Source: Spirochaeta sp. (GTDB lineage Bacteria > Spirochaetota > Spirochaetia > DSM-27196 > Alkalispirochaetaceae). Taken from it: a stretch of DNA of 10,479 nt. How positions within the stretch are numbered: the stretch's first letter is position 1; every line of letters starts with the position of its first letter. The notes beneath the pieces were generated by a model. The model saw only the letters and a program-made list of their open reading frames with translations, was not told where the DNA came from and ran no database searches. Made by a program: the position numbers and the translations under genes. This document shows, piece after piece, positions 1 through 6,646 of the stretch. Location: assembly GCA_007117185.1 (NCBI GenBank), contig SKHA01000180.1, forward strand, positions 1 through 10,479, in the 5' to 3' direction.

Positions 1-113
1 ATATCGACTCCCACCAGGTCAACGCGTTCACCCCGGAAGACCGGCGTTTTCTGGAGGCGCTGGCGGTAGTGGTGGCCCCGGATCTGCCGGTCATTCCTCC
101 GGCTGATTCCTGA
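1..113 (+). CDS. GAF-domain protein, C-terminal end (partial; possibly free methionine-(R)-sulfoxide reductase)
   Basis: Only the last 37 codons are present (frame starting at base 3, TGA at 111-113). The tail opens with I-D-S-H-Q-V-N-A-F-T and continues P-E-D-R-R-F-L-E-A-L. This matches the closing strand and helix of GAF domains of the free-methionine sulfoxide reductase type, which typically read 'GVLDIDSP..NRFDEEDR..LEAL'. Catalytic cysteines would lie upstream of the window, so the enzyme assignment cannot be confirmed; a plain GAF signalling protein is the alternative. Codon use and GC match the neighbours. Its 3' end overlaps the 3' end of the convergent dinB by 23 bp. Confidence 0.7.
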   Translation, partial: IDSHQVNAFTPEDRRFLEALAVVVAPDLPVIPPADS

Positions 114-1260
114 TCTGTCGGGCCCGGGCGATGGCGCCCTTGCCGAAGCGCTGCCGCAGCTGAAGGATCGTGGGGTCCAGCCGGTCTTCCGGCCGGTCCA
201 GGTCAAACAGTTCCCCCTGGTGCGTATCTTCCTGCCGGGCCTCGCCGGCGATTCCCACCCCCAGCAGCCGCAGCGGCCGCCCCTCCCGGTGACGTTCCAA
301 AAGGTCCCAGGCGACGGAGAGCAGCTCCCCGGAACCTGCCGGCGGACGGTCCAGGGTACGTGACGTGGTATGGGTTTCAAAAGGCGGAAAGCGGTATTTG
401 ACCTGCACCGTCCGGCCGCGCCACTGCTCCTGGATGGAGCGGTGAACCACCTCCTCGGCCATGTCCTGCAGCGCCTGATGCAGATCCTCAGCGGTGGTCA
501 GGTCGCGCTCAAAGGTCTGTTCGGCGGAGATGCTGTGCCGTTCGCTGTGCTGACGACCCACCCCGGGGTCTTCGCCGCGGCAGACCCGGTACAGAAACTC
601 CCCGGAGGACTCGCCGAAGTGACCCCGAAGAAACTCGATCCGCTGGTCCCGAAGCGCGGTGACGGTGTTGATCCCCAGCCGTTCCAGTCGTCGGAGGGTG
701 CTCTTGCCCAGCCCCCACAGGTCCTTGAGTTCAAGGGTGGCTACGAACGCCTGTTCCTGACCGGGGAGTACCCGGTACAGCCCGTCGGGCTTGTCAACGT
801 CGCTGGCAAGTTTGGCGATGAACCGGGAGGGGCCGATGCCCACGGAGATGGTGAGATCCGTCGCCTGACGAACCTCGTCCTTGAGGCGCCGGGCCACCTG
901 CTCCGGCTGACCCAGCAGCTTTTCCGACCCGGTCATGTCCAGGAACGCCTCGTCGATGGAGATAACCTCTACCACCGGGGAGAAGGTATTGAAGAGTTCC
1001 CGGATCTCCAGGGAGACCTGGCGGTACCGTTCCATCCTCACCGGCACCACCACCGCCTGGGGGCAGCGCTGCAGGGCGGTGTTCATTGGCAGGGCGCTGT
1101 GGACCCCGAAGCGGCGCGCCTCGTAGCTGCACGCTGCCACCACCCCCCGGCCGGAGCGCCCGCCCACCAGTACCGGCTTTCCCGCCAGCGCGGGGTTGTC
1201 CCGCTGTTCGATAGCCGCGTAGAACGCGTCCATGTCGACGTGAAAGAAGACCCGCACCAT
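91..1260 (-). CDS. dinB: DNA polymerase IV (Y-family translesion polymerase)
   Basis: 389 residues, usual length for DinB. It is an error-prone translesion polymerase. Residues 7-18 (H-V-D-M-D-A-F-Y-A-A-I-E) hold catalytic D9, D11 and steric-gate F13. S-I-D-E-A-F-L-D at 101-108 supplies D103/E104. Palm and fingers run to about residue 165, the helix-hairpin-helix thumb (W-G-L-G-K at 182-186) to about 235, and the little finger over about 243-340. Q-G-E-L-F (348-352) fits the QxxLF beta-clamp-binding pentapeptide and is followed by the usual R-F-G-K-G-A-I tail. The ATG start has a GGAG at 1270-1273, 9 nt upstream and inside the 3' end of the preceding gene, so translation is probably coupled. 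The upstream stop lies only 6 bp away, making a two-gene operon. I see no obvious SOS box before the operon. All key residues are present. Confidence 0.97.
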   Translation of the reverse strand: MVRVFFHVDMDAFYAAIEQRDNPALAGKPVLVGGRSGRGVVAACSYEARRFGVHSALPMNTALQRCPQAVVVPVRMERYRQVSLEIRELFNTFSPVVEVISIDEAFLDMTGSEKLLGQPEQVARRLKDEVRQATDLTISVGIGPSRFIAKLASDVDKPDGLYRVLPGQEQAFVATLELKDLWGLGKSTLRRLERLGINTVTALRDQRIEFLRGHFGESSGEFLYRVCRGEDPGVGRQHSERHSISAEQTFERDLTTAEDLHQALQDMAEEVVHRSIQEQWRGRTVQVKYRFPPFETHTTSRTLDRPPAGSGELLSVAWDLLERHREGRPLRLLGVGIAGEARQEDTHQGELFDLDRPEDRLDPTILQLRQRFGKGAIARARQIRNQPEE

Positions 1261-1266
1261 CGGTGG

Positions 1267-3279
1267 CTACTCCAGCAGCTGCCGGGAGCGGATCGTCCAC
1301 TCTTCCCGGTGGTCCACTGCCGCTACCTGTGGCCCTGTAGGCACCGCAGCGCCAGGGAAACGGGCGATGACGGTAGCGGTAACCCGCACCGGCAGCGCAT
1401 CCGCCCTGAGCACTACCGACCCTCCGAAGGAGTCCGGCGGGTCCGGCCCCGTCTCGACGGTGAATCGGGTGCCCCTGCTGCCCAGGGGCTGCTCCATCGT
1501 GGCATCAGCGGCGTAGAGCTGCACCGGGCGGTCTGTCTCCAGGCGGATACGGACTGTCCCGGCGTTCCGGGTGGTGGTTACCCCCCAGGTCAGGGTGTGC
1601 CGATCCAGGGCGCGGCTTATCCCGGTCTCCAGCGCAACCGGAGGTGGCGGTGCCGGAGCGATGACCCCTTGGCAGGGCAGGCGCTGGCAGATCACCCCTT
1701 CAGAATCTCCTGGCCGAATTACCAGCGGTTCCGGTGGCTGGCCGGCTTCAGTGGTGGATATAACCTCCAGCATCCCCTCCCGGGGAATGTCCTCCAGGAG
1801 AACCGCTGCGTCTCCCGGAAAGCGGGATGTCACCCGCAGATGATAGAGGTCAGCTTCTCCGGCGGCGTTGACCAGGGTCGCCACCACCAGGGCGACGCCG
1901 ACGACAGCGAACATCGTCATGAACGGTACCAGGGGGAGTCGCGGGGTGAGGGTATCCAGGCGGAAGAGCATCAGGAGCGCCGGCAGCAGCATGATCGCCG
2001 TCACCACCTCGCGCTGCAGCGGCGGAGTCAGAATGGTCTCGGACATTGCCGTGTCCGCTACCGAGGCAAGGACGGCGATGATGTAGACCACCGGCAACAG
2101 GGACAGAAGATAGGCAACACTCTTGATCAGCGGACCCCGACCGAAGCTGAAAACCACCCCGAAGACGAAACTGACGGAAAAATAGAACCCCAGGATGATG
2201 CTGTTGGATGAGGCCACAACCACTGCCGCCAGCAGCACCAGAATGGCCACCCCCGAATAGACCGCGGTGATCCGTCTGATTCTGTGCTGCAGGGTGATCG
2301 CCAGGATGCCCATCACCATGATACCCAGGGATATTTTGCCCAGACCGAGCAGAACGGGGTTGCGTCCCACCGGGTAAAAACGCCCGGCCAGACGGATCGT
2401 CAGATTGGCCGCCATCAAGCTGATCACCAGGACGGCCAGGCTGATGAGGATTGCCGGGAGGTTGTGCCGCATGGAGCGCAGATAGCGACTCACTCTGCGG
2501 GGACGGCTCAGGGTATACAGGAGCAGTGCTGTGGCGATAAATATCAGGAACAGGATGATCTGAAACTCCACCAGGAACAGCGGAGGCGTCAGCGGTATGA
2601 GAAGGTAGTTTCGTGAATCGTCGGAGCGGCGCACCTCGATCTCCCGCAATGCCTGCCGCACCTCGTCCAGAATCCCCGGAACCTCCGCCGGGTCTGTCAC
2701 GTCCAGCCGCACCGCAGGCAGTCCCTGCTCCAGGGCTGCCCGCAGTGTCTCGTCCCGGGGACCGAACCCGAGGCGACTGGCGCTCAGTTGGGCCGAGGCG
2801 ACGGGAGGTGAGGTTGATGTCGCCAGAGGTTGAACAACCCAGAAGGGGGTAACCACCCCGGGGACCGCCACGGTCCAGCGGGTCTGCTCTGCCTGCCTGA
2901 GAAAGATCACCGGGACGCGGGCGGTACCGCCGGGAACGCCGCGGGCGACTGTGGCTGCATCGGCACGACTGTGGCGGGGGGCGGTGATCAGGACCGCTAC
3001 GTCATCGAAGAGCGGAAGCGAATCCGGGAGGTGTTCCATTACCGACCGCGCCACCCGTCTATCCATCACCAGCAGCAACGACATCTCCCCGCGGGAGGGG
3101 ATGAGCAGATCCGGGTAGAACGAGTGGCCCGTCCGCTCCAGCTGCTCAGCTCCCTGCCGGGCGGAATCCAGAACGGACGCCCGGGGCAGCTGTTCCAACG
3201 CCGATACCGGGGCCTGTATCAAAAGGGCGAGTACTGGTACTATCAGGACTGTGGGTAGTCGCTTCCAAATCCGGTGCAC
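1267..3279 (-). CDS. Exported polytopic membrane protein, unrecognised; possible degenerate M28-peptidase-like ectodomain
   Basis: 670 residues from a GTG start. I do not recognise a named family with confidence. Order of parts: Sec-type signal sequence (about 1-27, basic start, hydrophobic core, A-P-V-S-A end); an extracytoplasmic domain at about 28-225; seven or eight hydrophobic segments at about 232-257, 274-294, 308-330, 338-357, 361-379, 386-407, 427-440 and 451-471; and a beta-rich C-terminal extracytoplasmic domain at about 475-670 with a proline run. In the ectodomain, G-P-R-D-E-T-L-R-A-A-L-E-Q-G-L-P-A-V (173-190) resembles the 'SDH..F...GIPA' end of M28 aminopeptidases, but I see none of the metal-ligand His/Asp pattern. 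The M28-like-plus-multispan layout recalls FXNA/GPAA1-type proteins. That similarity is inference only. It is first gene of an operon with dinB. There is no Shine-Dalgarno; see the promoter entry at 3285-3313. Confidence 0.88.
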   Translation of the reverse strand: MHRIWKRLPTVLIVPVLALLIQAPVSALEQLPRASVLDSARQGAEQLERTGHSFYPDLLIPSRGEMSLLLVMDRRVARSVMEHLPDSLPLFDDVAVLITAPRHSRADAATVARGVPGGTARVPVIFLRQAEQTRWTVAVPGVVTPFWVVQPLATSTSPPVASAQLSASRLGFGPRDETLRAALEQGLPAVRLDVTDPAEVPGILDEVRQALREIEVRRSDDSRNYLLIPLTPPLFLVEFQIILFLIFIATALLLYTLSRPRRVSRYLRSMRHNLPAILISLAVLVISLMAANLTIRLAGRFYPVGRNPVLLGLGKISLGIMVMGILAITLQHRIRRITAVYSGVAILVLLAAVVVASSNSIILGFYFSVSFVFGVVFSFGRGPLIKSVAYLLSLLPVVYIIAVLASVADTAMSETILTPPLQREVVTAIMLLPALLMLFRLDTLTPRLPLVPFMTMFAVVGVALVVATLVNAAGEADLYHLRVTSRFPGDAAVLLEDIPREGMLEVISTTEAGQPPEPLVIRPGDSEGVICQRLPCQGVIAPAPPPPVALETGISRALDRHTLTWGVTTTRNAGTVRIRLETDRPVQLYAADATMEQPLGSRGTRFTVETGPDPPDSFGGSVVLRADALPVRVTATVIARFPGAAVPTGPQVAAVDHREEWTIRSRQLLE

Positions 3280-3284
3280 ACCTG

Positions 3285-3313
3285 AGCATAGAAACGTATG
3301 ATCTGCGGGTCAA
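3285..3313 (-). promoter_or_regulatory. Candidate sigma70-type promoter for the membrane protein-dinB operon, predicted leaderless
   Basis: On the minus strand TTGACC (3308-3313, 5/6 to consensus) is followed by a 17-bp spacer and TATGCT (3285-3290, 4/6). The -10 ends 5 nt before the GTG start at 3277-3279, so the expected start of transcription falls at or within one or two bases of the start codon. No Shine-Dalgarno lies between. The -35 overlaps the ribosome-binding site of the divergent nitroreductase gene. Confidence 0.5.
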
Positions 3314-3320
3314 GGAGAGG
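3312..3320 (+). promoter_or_regulatory. Ribosome-binding site deciding the GTG start of the nitroreductase
   Basis: AAGGAGAGG lies 5 nt before GTG at 3326-3328, which supports the GTG start. A TATGAT at 3297-3302 could be a -10 for this gene, but I see no good -35 at 16-18 bp from it. Confidence 0.75.
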
Positions 3321-3325
3321 GTCCA

Positions 3326-3835
3326 GTGGAATTACTCCCAGAAATCGCGCGACGCAGAAGTGTTCGCCGATTCCATCCCGAGCCGGTGAGCCGTGACATT
3401 CTTGACCGCATCGTGGCGGCGGGGTGGCGCGCTCCTTCGGCAAAGAATCGGCAGGCCTGGCGGTTTATCGTAGTCACAGAAGGTGTTACCCGTCAGAAGC
3501 TGCAGGACGCCGCGTTCGGGCAGGACTACGTGGGTGACGCCGCAGCGGTGATCGCGTTGTGTACCACCAATGTGGAGTACCGCATGCCCAACGGCCAGCA
3601 CAGCCACCCGGTGGATATCGGGATCGCCGCGGCGTTCATGATGATCCAGGCAGAACACGAAGGGCTCGGAACGTGTCCCATCACCACCTACGATGAGCAG
3701 GAGGCAAAGCAGATTCTCAGCGTTCCCCACCGAATGCAGGTGATCATGCTGCTGCTGGTGGGTAAACCTGCGGAGGAACCTGAGCTGACGGAACGACTGC
3801 CGGCGGATCGGGTGATCGTCTACGAGCACTGGTAG
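3326..3835 (+). CDS. Nitroreductase-family FMN-dependent oxidoreductase
   Basis: 169 residues, a short single-domain member of the nitroreductase family: cytoplasmic homodimeric FMN enzymes that reduce nitroaromatics, quinones or flavins with NAD(P)H. The FMN phosphate-binding N-terminus R-R-R-S-V-R-R-F is at 9-16. A-P-S-A-K-N-R-Q-A-W-R-F (36-47) is the classic 'APS..N.Q.W.F' flavin-contacting segment. D-I-G-I-A-A-A-F-M-M-I-Q-A-E (97-110) with G-L-G-T-C (113-117) is the dimer-interface helix and following turn, and G-K-P (146-148) the C-terminal motif. There is no ferredoxin domain and no long insertion, so this is not a fused form. The physiological substrate cannot be told. The gene stands alone: it is divergent from the membrane-protein gene and convergent with ddl, 50 bp away. 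Confidence 0.93.
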   Translation: MELLPEIARRRSVRRFHPEPVSRDILDRIVAAGWRAPSAKNRQAWRFIVVTEGVTRQKLQDAAFGQDYVGDAAAVIALCTTNVEYRMPNGQHSHPVDIGIAAAFMMIQAEHEGLGTCPITTYDEQEAKQILSVPHRMQVIMLLLVGKPAEEPELTERLPADRVIVYEHW

Positions 3836-3844
3836 AGGTTGTTT

Positions 3845-3858
3845 CCCGCAGCCGCGGG
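3845..3858. terminator. Weak GC hairpin between convergent nitroreductase and ddl genes
   Basis: CCCGC, a 4-nt loop, then GCGGG: a 5-bp all-GC stem in the 50-bp convergent gap. There is no T-run on either strand, so a role in termination is a guess from position only. Confidence 0.2.
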
Positions 3859-3885
3859 GTGCGCCGCCGTTGAGCCGGAACTATC

Positions 3886-4983
3886 CTACCGCGCCAGGTA
3901 ATCGATCCTGCTTTGTTCATCCCTGCGGGCCATCGCCAGGGTGATCAGGGTCTGCAGCAGCTCACCGTAGGGGACCCCACCGCTCTGCACCATCCGGGGG
4001 TACATGCTGATCGGGGTGAATCCCGGAATCGTGTTGATCTCGTTGAGAAAAACCTCGCCGGTCTCCCGATGAATGAAGCTGTCCACTCGGGCCAGCCCCG
4101 CTGCGGCAACCGCCGTGAAGGCGCGGCAGGATATTTCCATAATCTGCTCGGCTGTCTGAGCCGGAAGATCCGCCGGGGCGACCAGCTGCGCCCCGTCAGG
4201 GTCGGTGTATTTTGCATCGTAGTCGTAGAACTCGTGGGTGGGGATCACCTCTCCCGGCGGGAACGCCCGGGGGGTCTCGTTTCCAAGAACCGCTGTCTCG
4301 ATCTCACGCACTGGCAGAGCGGCCTCTACCAGGACACAGCTGTCCACATGGAACGCCCGCTGCAGCGCGGGTTCCAGTTCTTCCTCCCGGGCTACCCGGC
4401 TTATCCCGATACTTGACCCGGCGGCGTTCGGCTTGACGAAAACGGGGTAGCCAAGTTCCGTCTGGATGCGTCGGTGGAGGCCTCCTGCTGGTTCATCCCG
4501 GGTGGTCGTGAGGTACGGCACCACCGCCAGGTCGTTCTGTTGCCACAGTTGCTTGCTCCGCAGCTTGTCCATCCCCACCGAGCTGCCTACCACACCGCTG
4601 CCCACATAGGGAATGAAGGCCATCTCCAGGAGTCCCTGCAGGGTTCCGTCCTCGCCGTAGGAGCCGTGGAGTACCGGGAACACGCAATCCGTTGCCAGAG
4701 CGCTGCCGTTGCGTCGGGCCAGGCCGGCGCCGGGAATCACCACCACGCGCCGTTCCGCAGTGGTGTCGATGGACAGCGGGAGTCCCTCCCGGCAGTGGTG
4801 CAGTTGCGCTTCCAGGTCCTGGATGAACCAGTGCCCCTCCCGGGAGATGCCGATCACGGTGAGGGTGTGGCCGGTATTGTCGTTCAACGCGCGGAGGACG
4901 CCAGCGGCAGACGAGAGGGAGACTTCGTGCTCGGGAGAGCGGCCGCCGTACAGCAGGGTCACGCTGAGGTTGTTGTTCGTCAT
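3886..4983 (-). CDS. ddl: D-alanine--D-alanine ligase
   Basis: 365 residues, normal for the longer Ddl forms. It is a cytoplasmic ATP-grasp enzyme joining two D-alanines for the peptidoglycan pentapeptide. S-P-E-H-E-V-S-L-S-S (16-25) carries the N-terminal substrate-binding Glu (E20). H-G-S-Y-G-E-D-G (106-113) follows. K-P-N-A-A-G-S-S-I-G (184-193) is the ATP loop with the active-site serine. E-F-Y-D-Y-D-A-K-Y (251-259) is the omega-loop with Tyr, typical of D-Ala-D-Ala and not VanA-type D-lactate ligases. D301, E315 and N317 are the metal ligands (N-E-I-N-T-I-P-G-F at 314-322). I chose the ATG at 4981-4983 because it has a strong AGGAG and overlaps the murE stop as ATGA. The frame stays open further upstream to 5046, but that stretch lies inside murE and does not look like Ddl. 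Confidence 0.97.
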   Translation of the reverse strand: MTNNNLSVTLLYGGRSPEHEVSLSSAAGVLRALNDNTGHTLTVIGISREGHWFIQDLEAQLHHCREGLPLSIDTTAERRVVVIPGAGLARRNGSALATDCVFPVLHGSYGEDGTLQGLLEMAFIPYVGSGVVGSSVGMDKLRSKQLWQQNDLAVVPYLTTTRDEPAGGLHRRIQTELGYPVFVKPNAAGSSIGISRVAREEELEPALQRAFHVDSCVLVEAALPVREIETAVLGNETPRAFPPGEVIPTHEFYDYDAKYTDPDGAQLVAPADLPAQTAEQIMEISCRAFTAVAAAGLARVDSFIHRETGEVFLNEINTIPGFTPISMYPRMVQSGGVPYGELLQTLITLAMARRDEQSRIDYLAR

Positions 4984-6554
4984 CGCTCTGTCTCCTCCCG
5001 GTGGCTGCGGGCGATCTCCTCGGCTACCACTCGGGTCTCGTCCCACTCCAGGACGCTGTCCGCGTAGAGAATGGAGCTCTCGTGGCCTTTTCCGAGGAAC
5101 ATCACCGTATCCCGGGGCTTTGCCAGAGCGATCGCCTTGCGGATTGCCTCACGCCGGTCCGGGATCAGAAAGAGGTTCTGCAGGCGCTGCATCTGTGGCG
5201 CCGCCTCCTCTACCCCCGCGGCGATCTCTTCAAGGATCGAGAGGGGGTCCTCACCCCGGGGGTCCTCGTCGGCGAGGATGATCAGGTCAGCGTGTTCAGC
5301 GGCGATACGGCCCTGCATCGCCCGTTTTTCCCGGTCCCGCTCTCCTGCTGAGCCAAAGACCAGGATCAACCTGCCCGTTGTGTCCTGTCGCATCTGCGGC
5401 AGGATCTTGCTGAACGACCCGGGGGTATGGGCGTAGTCGACGATGGGGGTCCAGGGAAGTTCACGGGAGACCACGTGCATTCGACCTGGGAGCGGCTTCA
5501 GCAGCGGGACTGTTTCAACGATGTCCAGGGGATTTCGCTCCAGTACGTGGGCAGTGGTGAGCACCGCCGCCAGGACGTTCTCCACGTTGAATCGCCCAGC
5601 CAGGGGGATCTGCACCGGCCTGGCTTCCCGTCCCCAGTGAAACACGCAGGTGCTGCCTGAAGCCTCGCAGACGATCTGATCGGCGTACAAGTCGGCATCG
5701 CTGCTTTCAACACTGTAGGTGAGCACCCTCTGCCGGGTAGCATGTTGGAAATAGTAGGCGTTGGGGTCGTCCAGGTTGATGACTCCAAAGATGGGGTTAT
5801 CCGGGTTTTCCAGCCGCTTGGCAGTGCGGTCCAGGGCGCGAAAGAGCTGCGCCTTGTCGCTGCGGTACTGTTCGAAACTGCCGTGGAACTCCAGGTGTTC
5901 GTGGGTGATGTTGGTGAACACCGCCACGTGGAAATCCACGTCTTTAAGCCGGGAGGTTCGGCAGCTCAGGCCGTGGGAGGTCGCCTCAACCACCGCAAAG
6001 GTCTTGCCGTTGTCCACCATTGCCCGCAGGAATCCCTGAATCTCCGGAGCTTCCGGGGTTGACTGTCGGAACTCGTTCTTCCGGGGAATCACGTCCTGCT
6101 TGGTCATAACGGTGGAGACGAACCCGGATTCCTCTTCCTGAAGGGTGAGCAACTGGTCTATGAGCCAGGTGGTGGTGCTTTTCCCGTCGGTACCGGTGAC
6201 GCCGATCACCGTCAGCTCCCGGGAAGGGCGCCGGTTGAATCGAGCGGCAACACTGCTCATGGCGTTGCGGCAGTCGCTCACCTGGATGTAGACCGGTGTT
6301 ACTGCTGCGGCTGGTTGCGTTTCCGGAAGGGGTTCGGGGATGGTCTCGCAGAATACAGCTACCGCTCCGGCAGCTATGGCCTGGGGTATAAAGCGGTGTC
6401 CGTCCACGTGGATGCCCGGCAGGGCGAAGAAGGCGCTACCCTTTTGCACGTGTCGAGAATCGTACGCCAGATGGGAGACCAGAGGATCGCCCTCGCCGAC
6501 GTGGGAAAGAATCGGCAGCTTGTCACAGAGGCGCGAGAGCGCTGTCTCGATCAT
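4980..6554 (-). CDS. murE: UDP-N-acetylmuramoyl-L-alanyl-D-glutamate--diamino acid ligase (MurE)
   Basis: 524 residues from the ATG at 6552-6554. It adds the third residue to the peptidoglycan stem in the cytoplasm, using ATP. The N-terminal UDP-binding domain (about 1-110, Y-D-S-R at 31-34) is followed by the ATPase domain: P-loop G-T-D-G-K-S-T (121-127), S-T-P-E-A-P-E-I-Q (165-173), E-A-T-S-H-G-L (190-196), and F-T-N-I-T-H-E-H-L-E-F-H (213-224). Y-R-S-D-K-A-Q-L-F (230-238) carries the lysine that is carbamoylated in the family (K234). The C-terminal domain has the specificity loop E-D-P-R (430-433) in place of the diaminopimelate-type DNPR, so the added residue may be ornithine or lysine. 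A TTG (6567-6569) 5 codons upstream is an alternative start; neither has a clear Shine-Dalgarno. Its TGA overlaps the ddl ATG. Confidence 0.95.
   Translation of the reverse strand: MIETALSRLCDKLPILSHVGEGDPLVSHLAYDSRHVQKGSAFFALPGIHVDGHRFIPQAIAAGAVAVFCETIPEPLPETQPAAAVTPVYIQVSDCRNAMSSVAARFNRRPSRELTVIGVTGTDGKSTTTWLIDQLLTLQEEESGFVSTVMTKQDVIPRKNEFRQSTPEAPEIQGFLRAMVDNGKTFAVVEATSHGLSCRTSRLKDVDFHVAVFTNITHEHLEFHGSFEQYRSDKAQLFRALDRTAKRLENPDNPIFGVINLDDPNAYYFQHATRQRVLTYSVESSDADLYADQIVCEASGSTCVFHWGREARPVQIPLAGRFNVENVLAAVLTTAHVLERNPLDIVETVPLLKPLPGRMHVVSRELPWTPIVDYAHTPGSFSKILPQMRQDTTGRLILVFGSAGERDREKRAMQGRIAAEHADLIILADEDPRGEDPLSILEEIAAGVEEAAPQMQRLQNLFLIPDRREAIRKAIALAKPRDTVMFLGKGHESSILYADSVLEWDETRVVAEEIARSHREETER
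4992..4996 (-). promoter_or_regulatory. Ribosome-binding site deciding the ddl start
   Basis: AGGAG, within GGGAGGAGA at 4991-4999, lies 8 nt before the ATG at 4981-4983. It is inside the murE 3' end and picks the 365-residue start over an upstream in-frame start at 5046. Confidence 0.8.
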
Positions 6555-6559
6555 GCCGC

Positions 6560-6588
6560 ATCGTAGCAATTGCGATGCCCAGAGGCAA
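6560..6588 (-). promoter_or_regulatory. Candidate promoter for murE-ddl, predicted leaderless
   Basis: On the minus strand TTGCCT (6583-6588, 4/6) is followed by 17 bp and TACGAT (6560-6565, 4/6). The -10 ends 5 nt before the ATG at 6552-6554, so the mRNA would begin at or next to the start codon. This is the same geometry as at 3285-3313. The matches are moderate and this is a prediction from spacing. The -35 overlaps by 3 bp the foot of the hairpin at 6586-6612. Confidence 0.4.
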
Positions 6589-6612
6589 CCGGGAGGCGGG
6601 GCCTCCCGGTTG
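6586..6612. other. Perfect 12-bp hairpin between hflC and murE
   Basis: CAACCGGGAGGC (6586-6597), loop GGG, GCCTCCCGGTTG (6601-6612). It begins 34 bp after the hflC stop and is very stable. No T-run follows on either strand, so it is not a standard intrinsic terminator. It could attenuate or end hflKC transcription, protect the hflC mRNA 3' end, or be an operator dyad touching the murE -35. Confidence 0.6.
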
Positions 6613-6646
6613 GTTCGCGCCGCAGTCTTCAGCGTTGAACGACGGG

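Noticed and set aside
370..2211. 613-codon plus-strand open frame antisense to dinB and the membrane-protein gene
   Set aside because: It crosses two well-supported minus-strand genes, encodes low-complexity His/Gln/Gly/Arg-rich sequence with no family motif, and is the expected mirror frame in GC-rich DNA.
4984..5046. 21-codon N-terminal extension of Ddl
   Set aside because: The extra residues are unlike Ddl, lie wholly inside murE, and the internal ATG has a strong AGGAG and forms the ATGA overlap.
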